From Adineta ricciae (lineage: Eukaryota; Rotifera; Eurotatoria; Adinetida; Adinetidae), in NCBI GenBank assembly GCA_905250025.1, contig CAJNOJ010000084.1, positions 248,001-312,000 of the forward strand: a DNA stretch of 64,000 nt, given 5' to 3'. A model generated the notes under the pieces. It was not told where the DNA came from and did not search any database. It saw only the letters and a program-made list of their open reading frames with translations. Position 1 is the stretch's first letter, and each line of letters starts with the position of its first letter. Made by a program: the position numbers and the translations under genes. Below, piece after piece: positions 24,806-35,772 of the stretch.

Positions 24806-26844
24806 CTAATTAAAACATCGAGCAACTGGATCGCCAGAAGTGAAACGGACACAACTCGGTGAATTTGACGTGAAGAATGTTCTTCTTTGAATGTTGACTT
24901 GCTGGGACAATCTGAAATTCAAGTCATAAAAGAGACTGAATCAAAAGTAAAGACAGCATTTGTCTCACAAAACAATACAAACTCAGAATTTCATTATACC
25001 GGATAACATCGTTTTCTTCATGTAGATCTCGTGCACGTTCAACTGTTAAACGAAATTGACTGCTCTCATCTAATCTTGATTCCTTTTATCGTAAAGTGAA
25101 TCACTAATACCGATCAGTAGATGTCTGTATTGATTGACTAGATGGAAATAAATATTCAAAAAAATGAATTTCTGTTCAATAATCTAGAAGAGAAAGTGAA
25201 CAAGTTAGTTTTATTGTCATGCAAAGTCTTGTTGTTCGAATTCGGGACGATGACTCATCGAAATAGCAGATAACAAAAGCGTATCTTTTCTTTATAATTT
25301 CTCTCCATTCGATGTTTAGCTGCGTTAGTGTAATAAGCAAAATGGCTATGACATTTCTGCTTCCGTTTTTCAAAGGCAAAACGTTAGAAAGTGAATTCGG
25401 TTTTGTTAATTACTACCACTCTCAACCAATAAATCGTGCATTACATACATGCGCCATACCTCTATTGATATTCGGTATTCTAACTATGACGTACTCTATT
25501 GATTATCATCTATCTATACTATTCTCGATCGCTTATTGTGTCGTTGTCTTCTTATTCGATTCTAAAACTGCTCTAGCATACGTTCTTCTGTTTGGTGCAC
25601 TTTTCTGTGCAATGATTATCTCCTCTTCGCAGCATCATCCATCAATATTCTCTGGATTCGTTGTATTCTTTTCTGGTCTTATACTCCAAGGGCTTGGACA
25701 TTATATTTTTCAGCGATCTGCTCCTGCTTTTCGTTCGTTCGAAGCAATATTCACAACACCAGTCTTTTTAATGATGTATCTGATCACCGATCATAAGAGT
25801 CCATTTTGGAAGAATGTTCAAAATGAAACAAATAAATGGAAACAAATGCTTAACAATGAAGAGAAAAAATATTAAATAACACATATACCATTCTAAAACA
25901 TTGCACCAGATTACATGAAAAAAGATCGAATTATTCGATGGAATCATTTGAAACCACGTGATGATCTTCGTTTATCATTGATTTATACCGATGGAGATTT
26001 TCATCCATTAATAAAGTCTAGTTTGACAAGAGAATCTAGTAAATCATTCGAAGGAGAATACTGTTTCTTACAAATGCTGCGTAGTCCTGTAAGAAGTGAT
26101 TTAATTCATCCGTATGTTGTCGATGTTCATTCTAAACAGATTCATCGGCGACTTAGAGGTACAGATTTAGTCTCGTCGAACAAACTTTAATATGTTCGTA
26201 CTTCACCAATAGTCTATTTAAACTCGCGAATAATTTCGGTATTTCTAATAAGAATAAGGTTGTAGCAGATACAAAGATTAATATTCTATCTACCTGCGAA
26301 CCATCGTTCATCGAGTACTCGTGCCAACGCTTCGATTTCCGAGAGATTTTCTGTTACACTACGTATACGAGCTTCATCTACAAAGAATCGGAATGAAGCG
26401 ATTTCTAGTCAAAGTCAAATTGGTTACCAGCGAGAACTAGGTCACATATCGCCAACCGATCTTCATCAATATAACGTTGAAAGTTCGGGTTTGTGAGACG
26501 ATTGATTTGATCAGCTAGATGTATATCGAAAGAGAAACGGTATGCACGATTTATTCTCTTCTTGTTTACCTCTGTAAACTAATTTTCTAGCCGTAAGACT
26601 ATTATTGCTTGCAAAATCGAGAACTTGTTCATTTAAATTGGTAATTGTTTCGATGATCTAAATTGTCTGATGAAATGACGACATTCGTTGAAATGATTTC
26701 GACCTACTCTCATTTTTGAAGATTTTCCGATAAGATTTTCCAGTCGTTTGATGCGCCATTGTAAATGATTTATTCTCTCGGTATCTATGCAAAAGAAAAC
26801 GTTCAGATTCGGCAAAACGATTCTATTTTTTTACCAGAAATCAT
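24806..26844 (-). CDS. DCTN3: Dynactin subunit 3 (p24)-like protein
   Basis: Dynactin p24 sits in the shoulder of the dynactin complex that activates dynein. Seen, in order: the first exon MISD joined to TERINHLQWRIKRLENLIG, then ITNLNEQVLDFASNNSLTAR, QINRLTNPNFQRYIDEDRL, DEARIRSVTENLSEIEAL and ARVLDERWFAG. A more distal exon reads LDESSQFRLTVERARDLHEE, then NDVIRLSQQVNIQRR. The spacing and heptad-like coiled-coil pattern fit DCTN3 along its length. One junction is unresolved: between the exon ending at about 26293 and the exon at about 25080 the splice phases do not match directly, so a small exon (perhaps near 25100-25150) is probably missing from my model. The tail RRTFFTSNSPSCV looks presequence-like and could instead belong to POLDIP2. 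The gap holds the + strand Mpo1-like gene. Confidence 0.66.
25312..25875 (+). CDS. Mpo1/YGL010w-like (DUF962) membrane protein
   Basis: A single-exon frame of 187 residues. Family: fungal Mpo1 is an ER dioxygenase in 2-hydroxy fatty acid (phytosphingosine) alpha-oxidation. Seen: the N-terminal family block FVNYYHSQPINRALHTCAIP (Tyr-His ... Asn-Arg ... His), several hydrophobic TM segments (LLIFGILTMTYSI, LSILFSIAYCVVVFLF, ALAYVLLFGALFCAMII, FVVFFSGLILQGLGHYIF) and the second block GHYIFQRSAPAF, with the conserved His and R-x-A/P-A pattern. The His residues expected to bind iron are present. An in-frame Met at 25342 (MAMTFLLPFF) is an equally likely start and aligns better with the family. It lies opposite the DCTN3 coding exons, probably inside an intron of that gene. 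Confidence 0.8.
   Translation: MFSCVSVISKMAMTFLLPFFKGKTLESEFGFVNYYHSQPINRALHTCAIPLLIFGILTMTYSIDYHLSILFSIAYCVVVFLFDSKTALAYVLLFGALFCAMIISSSQHHPSIFSGFVVFFSGLILQGLGHYIFQRSAPAFRSFEAIFTTPVFLMMYLITDHKSPFWKNVQNETNKWKQMLNNEEKKY
25915..26190 (+). CDS. Hypothetical small protein downstream of the Mpo1-like gene
   Basis: A 91-residue open frame starting MKKDRIIRWNHLKPRDDLRL only 40 bp after the Mpo1-like stop codon. It is polar and basic, with no signal peptide, TM segment or low complexity; GDFHPLIKSSLTRESSK and VVDVHSKQIHRRLRG are its most distinctive parts. I recognise no family. The even amino-acid composition makes it look coding. It might be a separate gene, an exon of a larger transcript, or a chance frame within the putative DCTN3 intron. 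Confidence 0.35.
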   Translation: MKKDRIIRWNHLKPRDDLRLSLIYTDGDFHPLIKSSLTRESSKSFEGEYCFLQMLRSPVRSDLIHPYVVDVHSKQIHRRLRGTDLVSSNKL

Positions 26845-27077
26845 CACCAAGGCGTTGACATATGAATTGTATGATTGGAAAAAAGACCAATCTAACTTGA
26901 TGTGTGATCCTTCATCGGTGGAAATGCATTAGTCGTTTAAACCATTATGATTGGTTCGTTTAGTCATGTTAACAAACGTCTTCGTGGAGGTCGCCAAACG
27001 GGGGTAGACATCCACCGATTGTTTGTTTGTTTCTTTTGCTTATCAAATTTACCAGCGATCGTCCATCTGAATTTACA

Positions 27078-29068
27078 ATGGTAACGATATCTTTTCTCGT
27101 TTACTTTATTCATTGCTTTTGAACATCGAACATTTATCTTAGGCTTTTGTTAAAGTCGTCAAAAACAAGGCTTACTTCAAGCGATATCAAGTGAAATCGA
27201 AACGACGTCGACGTAAATAATCGTTGTTGTTTTTCTTATTGTTTGCACTAAAATGGAAATTTTTCAGAGGGTAAAACTGATTTCTACGCACGTCATGCAC
27301 TTATCCATCAAGATAAAAACAAATACAACACACCTAAATATCGATTGATTGTTCGATTTACCAACAAAGACATTATTTGTCAAGTAAGTGGCGACTTATG
27401 CCCAACTCCAACCGTCGAACTTCTTGAATTTCTTCTTCTAGATCGCTTATGCACGTATCGAAGGTGATTACGTCGTCGCATCAGCTTATGCTCATGAATT
27501 ACCACGATATGGCGTTAAACTTGGTTTAACAAATTACGCTGCCGCATACTGTACTGGTCTTTTGTTAGCTCGACGAACATTACAAAAACACAAACTCGAT
27601 GATATCTACAAAGGCACAACCGAAATCACAGGTGATACATTCGAAAACGAACCAGTTGAAGGCCAAAAACGACCATTCCGTTGTTATCTTGATGTTGGTC
27701 TTGCCCGAACAACCACTGGTGCCAAAGTTTTCGGTGCATTGAAAGGCGCTGTCGATGGTGGTCTTGATATCCCTCATAGGTAAATATACATTGTCATGGA
27801 ACTAATTGAAAAAGTCCACACATGAGAAGTTCGATTTTGAACATATCGAGATTATGTCTACGAAAAACGATGCAAAAACTGATGAGATGTAAGTTCATCG
27901 GATTAACGACTATGAAGAGTTCCACTTTATTGGACTTTTTCGCCCCTTTCTGATTTTGCATTTGTTGAAATAATATTTTGCCTTCGGTGTGTGACCGACA
28001 ACTACCCCACTAGCGACATCTTGAGGTCATTTTAATAAGTAGTGTGTGCAAAAACTGATGAGATGTAAGTTCATCGGAACGACAACTATGAAGAGTTCCA
28101 CTTTATTGGACTTTTCGCCCCTTGCTGATTTTGCACCAGTATAAATTTTTTCATAGAAATTAAACAATGCAAAAACTGATGAGATGTAAGTTCATCGGAT
28201 TAACGACTATGAAGAGTTCCACTTTATTGGACTTTTTCGCCCCTTTCTGATTTTGCATTTGTTATAAAATAGATGAAATACTTAAACGAGAACTTCTGAA
28301 TTGATTGATAGAAACCATCCATCGTGCAAAAACTGATGAGATGTAAGTTCATCGGAACGACGACCATGAAGAGTTCCACTTTATTGGACTTTTCGCCCCT
28401 TGCTGATTCTGCACATGGATAAATTGTTCGAAATCTTTTTTCAAGTGCATATGATGAACATCCTTTTTATTTCTGTCATCTCTTCTGATTTGATATGACG
28501 ATCATCTATAACTGATGCACATACTCACGAGCGCTATAATGAAGTAAAATTTCGCTTTGTTTTTCTTTTTCAGCACCCGACGCTTTCCAGGATACAACCA
28601 GGACGGTAAAAAATTCAATGCTGATGTTCATCGTCAACATATCTTTGGTTTACATGTTGCTAACTATATGACATCGCTCAAAGAAGAAAACCCAGATCTA
28701 TACTCGAAACAATTCTCACGTTTCGTCAAGGCTGGAATTGAACCAAAATCCGTAGGACATCACCTTTGAATCATCATAGAAAAATAATCGTTCCGTATTC
28801 GCTTTGTGTGTTCTAGTTCGAAGCTTTATACAAAGCTGCACATGCTGCTATTCGTGCTGATCCATCACCCTCACCCAAGAAAGTGAAGAAAGCCGATGCA
28901 GCTAAACCGAAACGGTAAGAACATGTGTTTGAGATGCAATGCTTTGTAGTCCCTCTGTCTTCTTCTAGTTGGAATAAAGTTAGACTTGCCCGATCATCCC
29001 GCAAGAACCGTGTTCAACAACGTAAAACCGCTTTCCTCAAGACAGTTCGTGGTGGCGATGCTGAATAA
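27078..29068 (+). CDS. RPL5: Ribosomal protein L5 (uL18)
   Basis: Large-subunit protein that binds 5S rRNA with RPL11. Exon 1 contributes only the ATG (27078-27080), followed directly by a GT donor, a common ribosomal protein layout. Exon 2 begins [20 protein letters not shown]. Seen later: [131 protein letters not shown] and the basic C-terminus [20 protein letters not shown]. It ends TAA at 29066-29068. All the expected L5 blocks are present at full length. The largest intron (about 27781-28573) carries four snoRNA-like repeats, consistent with ribosomal protein genes hosting snoRNAs. Confidence 0.97.
27871..27960 (+). ncRNA. Box C/D snoRNA-like unit, type A, copy 1
   Basis: A 90-nt unit inside the RPL5 intron. 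A terminal stem is formed by TGCAAAA at the 5' end and TTTTGCA at the 3' end. Just inside are box C (TGATGA, in ACTGATGAG) and box D (CTGA). Internal elements resemble degenerate D' (CGGA) and C' (ATGAAGA) boxes. The segment just before box D ends in CGCCCC followed by TTT. It is complementary to a GGGGCGAAAG stretch that I recall as highly conserved in eukaryotic large-subunit rRNA, suggesting 2'-O-methylation guidance. Nearly identical to copy 3. Confidence 0.8.
28047..28135 (+). ncRNA. Box C/D snoRNA-like unit, type B, copy 2
   Basis: An 89-nt unit with the same closing stem (TGCAAAA / TTTTGCA), box C TGATGA and box D CTGA. It differs from type A after the D'-like CGGA (AACGACAACT instead of TTAACGACT) and before box D (CGCCCCTTG instead of CGCCCCTTT). 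The putative rRNA guide is retained. Confidence 0.8.
28168..28257 (+). ncRNA. Box C/D snoRNA-like unit, type A, copy 3
   Basis: A 90-nt unit that looks identical to copy 1 between the two stem arms. The sequences outside the stem differ, so conservation stops at the predicted mature RNA ends. Same boxes and same guide. Confidence 0.8.
28325..28413 (+). ncRNA. Box C/D snoRNA-like unit, type B, copy 4
   Basis: An 89-nt unit of type B with a few substitutions relative to copy 2: the C'-like box reads CATGAAGAG, and the 3' stem arm is TTCTGCA, which weakens one base pair. Box C TGATGA, box D CTGA and the CGCCCC guide are intact. Confidence 0.78.
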
Positions 29069-29538
29069 ACGATCAAATGATGGATTACTAACAATAGTGA
29101 AGAAGATCAGTACTTATTATGTTTTTTATCAACATCATTATTGTCAATCGTTTATTCTTGTTTACGTTTTCTTGTCAGCATTTGACAGTTGATAAAAAAA
29201 AGAAGAATAAAACAAAAAATGAAATATATTCACGACGGAATTCAATTCATCGAGTAGAAATCTTCGTTTCATAACTCAACAGAGCGACTTTTTTGAATGT
29301 ATGCGGACACGAATGATGTTCATCTATCGATTCGAAAGTATCAGATAAGGGCTGTGCATTGTTGTTCATTACAAAGATAGGGAATGAACAATTTACTCTG
29401 GTTTAATACCTTTTTTTTCACAATTATAATCGTTTCAATGAAACAAAAAGAAAAAGAACATTGAGCCTATTTTTCGCAGACAAGCACAGCTCATACACAT
29501 CACAAATTGATTGAATATCTGACAAGATTTTTAGTTGA

Positions 29539-32500
29539 TTATTTTAAAAAGTAACTGATGGTTGCATCGTCCGTCTGTTGCTGTTGTTGTCGATCCAAAC
29601 ATCGTTCAGCTGCACGTTCAGCGAGTGACAATACTGACTGAAGAGTATCTTTTGAAAATAACTGCAAAAAGAACAGAAGCAACTGTGTACGAATCAACAA
29701 AACGAATTTGTTTGCTCACGGAATAGAGTTGTTGTTTGCGATTATCAGATAGGAATACAATTAAACGAAACGTTTCTTGTTCATTTTTACTCAAGTCGAA
29801 TATACGCAAGAGATTACAGGCCAACATTGGAATGCATTTATGTCGGAGAATCGACATTTCAGCTTGACGATTTTCATGATCTGGTAACGCTTGGTGGACA
29901 TTCTGGAAGCACATAAGTTTTCATAGCGACATTCGAATGAAGTTTCAGTGACAAAGAATTACCGTGTTATCAACTAGCCAACCTTGGGGATAATCAAAGA
30001 CCTCATAGCCAGCTTTGATGACAATCGGCAGATACGCTTGATCATCACGTGTAGTAGAAGATGCAGCGTTCTGTTTCTGATGCATTTCAGACCAACGTTG
30101 AATCGCTTCGATAGCTGCCTGTTTCGTTGCAAGAAAATGAATGACGAAAATTTGTCTGTAGAAATCTTTATACTTACAATATAGGCACCGAATGCTTTGA
30201 ATTCTCGGAGATCGTCTCCAGCCTGTTGACGATTATTCGCCTCGATCTAAATTATGAGAGAAGGATACTAATTGACAATCATTTTCGGTTTAACGTACAG
30301 TATGAAAGTCAATATCATGTGGGAAATAAGACAAAGCCGTTCGTATTCCTTCGTATTTGGCGTCATTCAAAAAATATCGACAGATTCGATTAGCAAAACG
30401 GAGTGCGTCTAAAGTTTGTGTTGACAAGAAGGTTGTTAATAACTTCAACGATTCTAACTGTTTTTGATCATTCTAAAACGGAAGCCGTACGATTGCATTT
30501 CTTTTTGAGGAAGGAAAAGCAAAATATACTTCATTCAGATTCTTTGAGTTTGTACTGATGATTTCTTCAGTATTGGTCTTTGTGAATGCTTGTTCGCGCT
30601 GTTGATTAGCAGCAAGTTTTAACAACGATGTATCAATATCGATCTTGTAGGTAAAACCTTGTTTCAAATAGTATTCTTTATCTTGTCGATTTGCTAATGT
30701 ATCGAGGAATGTCGCCATCAATGTCGCTAAACGGAAAGAAGAAACTTTCTGAATGAAGATTGTTGAAATTAAGTCTTACGTTGATTATTTGCTGGTAATT
30801 TTGATATGTAGTAACAGACAAGATCTTTGAATTCGAGTTCAATTAGATGGTGAATGTATGTGGTTAAAATTTCAATGAAATTCTTCTGATTAAAGTTGTC
30901 TGAGTGATTTTGTTCATATAGAAATAGACATATGTGCGTGGAGAAACGTAATAAACTTCCATTGGGTTCGTTCGAGTGTAAAAATGAAATGATACTATTG
31001 CATAAGCAATCATAATTAGCAAGAATAAGATATTTCTCGAGTTGGTTGAATGGGGACAATGCCTCATCACGAATATGCGTTGGACAACTAGCAAGAATTT
31101 CATCGAAGATTGTTGTCATTTTCAACTGATGAGTTCCGAATTCATTGGTAGAGAAAACACGATGTTTATCGACATCACTTAGTTCATTCTGATGTGCGTA
31201 TCTACGAGAGAAAAACCTCGAGAAAATGTCCTAATATTAGTAACATCGGATACATACACAAGAGTTTGGTGAATTTCCTGTTCGATGTAGCATGACGTAT
31301 ACGCCCAAAGATAGTCAGCATAAGTCTTACACACGGGGATTAAAGCTTCGATTCGACCACAAAGAAGACCGTAGATCGCACGTTCGTAGAGTTTCAAACG
31401 CATCTAAATTAATAAACAGTTTCGAAAAGCACGTGGATCTCATCATCAACTCGTGAATAGAATCGGTCCTAGTCTTTTGTTGAAACTTACATCCATACAT
31501 AATTCATACATGTTTTCAGTCCATTGAATGCGTTTTTGATTTCCTTCCACCGGATAAACAAAGTCACTTGCTTCTGAGCAGTAATAATTCTCATCGTGGT
31601 ACAATTCATTTGCACATAGTATCGCTGCTAACCAATGGTAACCGGTGGATTTGCACAGATTTTTGGCCTTACATTACAATGAATATTAAATTTATGACAA
31701 TGTTGAGATTTTACCTTGGAATATTCTCCAACACGTAATAATGAAAAGACAATTTGTAATAAATCATTTTCTTCTTGTTCGTCTGTGTCATACAGACGTC
31801 GCTTTTGTTTATGCGTTGCGTCAAAATCCTATTATAGAACATATGTCTGTGACTATGATCGTATATGAAATCTTACTAAGGAAGTTATATAAGGATTCGG
31901 AAGTTTAGCATTGTAAGACGATGACTTGAGAAAATGACATGTTTTTTCCCTAAATAGTTCTGACAATGAACCAAATTCAATGTGAATGTTCAACAAACCA
32001 ATAAATTCTTTTCGGCTCCAATTTGGCCATTGCCATTTTTAAATCTGTTTGATAACGTTCGTCGTTTTTGATTGTTTGAAGCCATCCTTGTACAGCTTTA
32101 GCCATTCGTAATTCCGCATTGTTCAGAAGATGATGCTCGATGATCAATTGATCACTACTACCCGGAATCTAATACAGAACTATAGAAGATCACTGACCAA
32201 ATGATTCTTACCACGTCAGGAAGATCTTGCCGAGTGTTGTTCAATGTATCACGCGCTCGATTCCATAGAAGCCAACTATCTCGTTCGACTTGTAACATAC
32301 GAATATTTCGAGATAATTGTCTGAATGATTATACATATAAAACAGAGAAAGCTAGACGCAAAGATATTCTTTCTTACGGTTGTCGTCCAGTACGAAACGC
32401 AATTGGATGAGAAATTTCTGCTTCTGAGCAACATTTCTGGCAATTTATCGCCATCATTTCCACCCAGTTACTCCAGTCCTGTGTGACTTCGGAATCTGCT

Positions 32501-32861
32501 AATGCTTGCGCATATAACTTATATAGCTGTTGTTCCGCTAAAATAAGGAAAAAGTCGATCAGCAATTCAAAACACTCTCTTCCAGCTCATACATTTCGTA
32601 ATGCATGGAATGCTTTTTGAAGAACGTATTGACGTATCATTGTTCGGTGACCACTAGAAGTAAATTTCGATTAAGAACACATGTGAAAAATAGCTTTTCG
32701 ATTGCTTACATTGGTTGTTCGTGTTAGTCGCGTGCTTTCGAGAGGTTGACAAAAACTTCCATCAATAACTAAACAGAACCGGAGATCTTCATTTGGAAAC
32801 GAGCTATTCGATGGCGATCGTATATACCTGTACTTTCTATATTCATCATGGATTCACTCAT
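29539..32861 (-). CDS. NUP107: Nucleoporin NUP107
   Basis: NUP107 is a helical scaffold subunit of the Y-complex (NUP107-160) of the nuclear pore. Seen: the start MSESMMNIESTG (Met at 32859-32861), many alpha-helical exons, a family block YERAIYGLLCGRIEALIPVC, then YADYLWAYTSCYIEQEI, and the C-terminal blocks YEVFDYPQGWLVDNT, HKCIPMLACNLLRIFDLSKN and QQLYS plus LFSKDTLQSVLSLAE. The stop is TAA at 29539-29541 after a Gln-rich tail (RQQQQQTDDATISYFLK). These match the C-terminal region of metazoan NUP107 in order. About 18 exons; N-terminal exon borders were not all verified. Nothing is visibly missing, though the unstructured N-terminal tail is short. Confidence 0.9.
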
Positions 32862-33084
32862 GGTATCGGCCGAATGATTTTACTTATTTATTTCTTTTCT
32901 GAAAAAATTATTTAAAGAAATTATCGAGATAAAATGATTTGAATTGCAACAAAAGGTACGAATAAACAAGAAAATGTAGTTTTCAAATCTAACCAAAGAA
33001 AAAAGAAATCACACAGCAGGTAAAGTAAACAAATCAAAGATCTGATACTGAGTATAAATAATGTATAGAAACGGAAAGTTTCCA

Positions 33085-35144
33085 TCAAACAGATTGCTTA
33101 TTTCCAAACCAAAATGATTCAACAAGGCTTTTTAATTGAGCACCATAACTCTACAATAGAAAAGAATAACAAATTTGTAATACACGAACTTCTAATGCCA
33201 TGCTCTTCATTAGTTTCACAGTAGGATATTCTCCGCGTATGTGTGACTCTAATTAAGCAGGAAAACTTACTTTAGTTGGTTCAATTTGTCGGGCGGCTTG
33301 TGGATGAGCATCGATGCATTTTTGATAGCGAACCTAAAACGTCGAGAAATGGTCACCAGTGATCTTGGCAATGGTGGCTTTGTTTACTCTGCAAGCAGCT
33401 TCAATATTTTTACAAAGTTGTATACACGATGGTAGACAATGAAAAACATGACATTTGAATGAGTTATCAGCACAGTGTATAATTATTCCACAGAAACTAC
33501 AGAATGGAATGAGTGTCAAAGAGAGTACGACCATAGTGAAACTTACGTTGGATCTTGCCCAACGCCAAGAAATGATAAATAACGAATACGACAATCAAGT
33601 AGTTGTTCTTTCGAATCCTAAAGAAGAATTTTAGTTGAAAATTATCCGTGATATTGCAAAGATTTACATTATTTGAAGAGATTGTAAATGAGGATGGTGA
33701 AATGTTCACAGTGACTGGAAGCCATTTGTCTTCGGGTACTGTTGTCGATACTCTTTCAATAGCCGGCCGAAGCACCTCCATTCCACCTGGTTTATCAACG
33801 TAAACACAGCCCAGATACGTACAGAACAGGTCATTCATTGGCTCTTCTATCGGTGATGGAAACGAGACTAAAACAAAGATGAAATTAACTGGGAAAGTTC
33901 TATTTAAAAAAAACTCAACTATTTGTTCCATCATTTGACGATTCGGCAAATAATTTTGATCTAGTCAATAGAATAAGAAATTAACTTGTTGTTTCTCGTG
34001 ATCTTTTTTCAATAACATACCGTCTGTGTATCGATAGATCGTCGTTTACAACTTCTGTTGTTTTCGTCAGTAAACCTCGTTCCATCATCAAATTTCGACA
34101 TATATCACGTAATGTATTCGCAATAATTCTTGCCGATGCGTTATCACATCGAAAGACATGACATTTATAGATTCGAGCAGATTTATCCTTATCCTTGGCA
34201 ACATAAGCAAAATCTCTAGAATCGAACAGAAACGAACATTATCTTTTTCTTCTCTTCCAGGTAAACCAACCTGGCATTTTCTCTTCCAACGCCCCAAACT
34301 CGAATCGATGGGATTGCCTGTTTATGCAAAATAGTCATTTCACTTGGATCGATTAGAAGTATATCAGTGTTGTTAATATCCATGTAGAGATCTTTGCCTT
34401 CACCCCATCGACCGATACCATCGTTGATGCCGCGTGTTAACTCATGAATGCAATGGTTCACAGTACGACTACTCCGTTCAGTGGTTAAATCTTGCTCATC
34501 AACCACCGTCCAGCCAAGCGAACGGACATAAAAACGATGCTGTTGGGTAGTTGTTTCATCTGTAGCCTGAATTCAACAAGCAAAATGACCGGATGTTTTA
34601 TAATAATGAAAAATCTTTCCGACATCACTCAGTTCCAGAAGTAGTTAGAAGTGAATGTTCTGTACTTACTTTTATTGAAGGACTCGAATCACTTTTATCC
34701 AATAGTGAATTGGAGTCAAAGCATGCATCGTTCAATGATGAGGATGAGGATGACGAAAGTGTCGATGAAGGTGAATCAACAGTTAAATCTGGACGTTCAC
34801 GTGTAACTGTTCCAGTTCGTTTATGCCAATAGTAAACGCCTTGTTCGTCTAAATCAAATGTTTTCAAGATGAAATTCTCCAGTTGTATTCATACGAACTC
34901 TACCTTCAAATCGTTCCCATCCGGACGGAAGAATAGCATCTTCAGTAGTCTGAAAACAGAAAAATTTTCATCCGAATGTTTAGTTACATCAAATACACAC
35001 CATTGCTAATTGTTCGATATTCATTTGTATTCCACTATCAGTCGATACAGTCGGTGATGAAATATCAGATTTTCTATGCGAGAATCGATTTAATACAAAA
35101 ATAAACAAACAGCATTCTTACCGATTCAACTGACATTCATTCAT
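33085..35144 (-). CDS. FE65/APBB adaptor: WW-like domain and two PTB domains
   Basis: FE65 proteins bind the APP intracellular tail through PTB2 and low-density-lipoprotein-receptor-related proteins/Tip60 through PTB1. Seen: a short N-terminus MNECQLNR, then a WW-like segment LPSGWERFEDEQGVYYWHKR, continuing TGTVTRERP, where the second signature Trp is Arg. PTB-type blocks follow: TVNHCIHELTRGINDGIG, WGEGKDLYMDINNTDI, IPSIRVWGVGREN, FAYVAKDKD, YKCHVFRCDNASARII, then LFCTYLGCVYVDKPGGMEVL, WLPVTVNISPS, IRYLSFLGVGQDP, FKCHVFHCLPSC and RYQKCIDAHPQA. The C-terminal exon KSYGAQLKSLVESFWFGNKQ ends TGA at 33085-33087. The N-terminal region is much shorter than in vertebrate FE65. Upstream exons cannot be ruled out. 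Confidence 0.87.
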
Positions 35145-35216
35145 ATTCACAACTAAAAATGTTAAATAGATTCATGCAACATTCTTCCAATGAATTGTTC
35201 TCTGTAGATCAATATC

Positions 35217-35460
35217 TTACTTTCTCAGTTGCAAACATGCGAACAAGAATACCGAATGATTATCGTTGTGCGGTTGGAATGTAATCGGCGCCACATACAA
35301 AGCAATTCCGAGAATTGTAGATAGCGCTGTACCTTAGTATAAATAGGACTGATTGCTTAGTTTAGATAAGGCATCAATTGTATACATACATCGGAACGTA
35401 AAGAGGATTGACAAAACCCAGTGAAATGTTTATTATTTAAACTGTAAATAAATCTCATGA
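35217..35460 (-). CDS. Possible small membrane protein or 5' exons of the FE65 gene
   Basis: Two minus-strand pieces splice in phase (donor GTATGT near 35393, acceptor AAG near 35339) to read WVLSILFTFRCTALSTILGI, then ALYVAPITFQPHNDNHSV and FLFACLQLRK, ending TAA. This looks like two hydrophobic segments, but I found no start Met. A consensus donor (GTAAG) overlaps the stop codon, so the segment may instead be an untranslated 5' exon spliced to the FE65 start exon. No family is recognised. Confidence 0.3.
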
Positions 35461-35772
35461 ATCAACATTCTTTGTTAATGAATTCAATAGTCCATCTAGT
35501 TATGTGGACGTTTGATCTGAATCTTTCTGACATGAATCGGTTCAGAGAAAAATGTAATGAAAGATTATTTTTACAGATACTGATAAGTATCATCTAATAT
35601 TGGAAAAGACTCACATGATTGTTAATCCCTCATAACACGCACATATTTATATAATGGCATGGCCTTCTGCGAGCAGTATAGTTGATACCATCTACAGCTC
35701 GAATTTCAAAATAGACAATATTTTATTATTTGTCGAAAAAAAAGTAGCAAAATAATTTCAGTTTTGATAGTT

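Noticed and set aside
27871-28413. Four similar spaced repeats, considered as a CRISPR-like or transposon array
   Set aside because: They carry box C and box D with closing stems, sit in a ribosomal protein intron on the sense strand, and the spacers are plain intron sequence of unequal length.
34593-34832. Open frame on the + strand with acidic run
   Set aside because: Antisense shadow of the Ser-rich segment after the FE65 WW domain.
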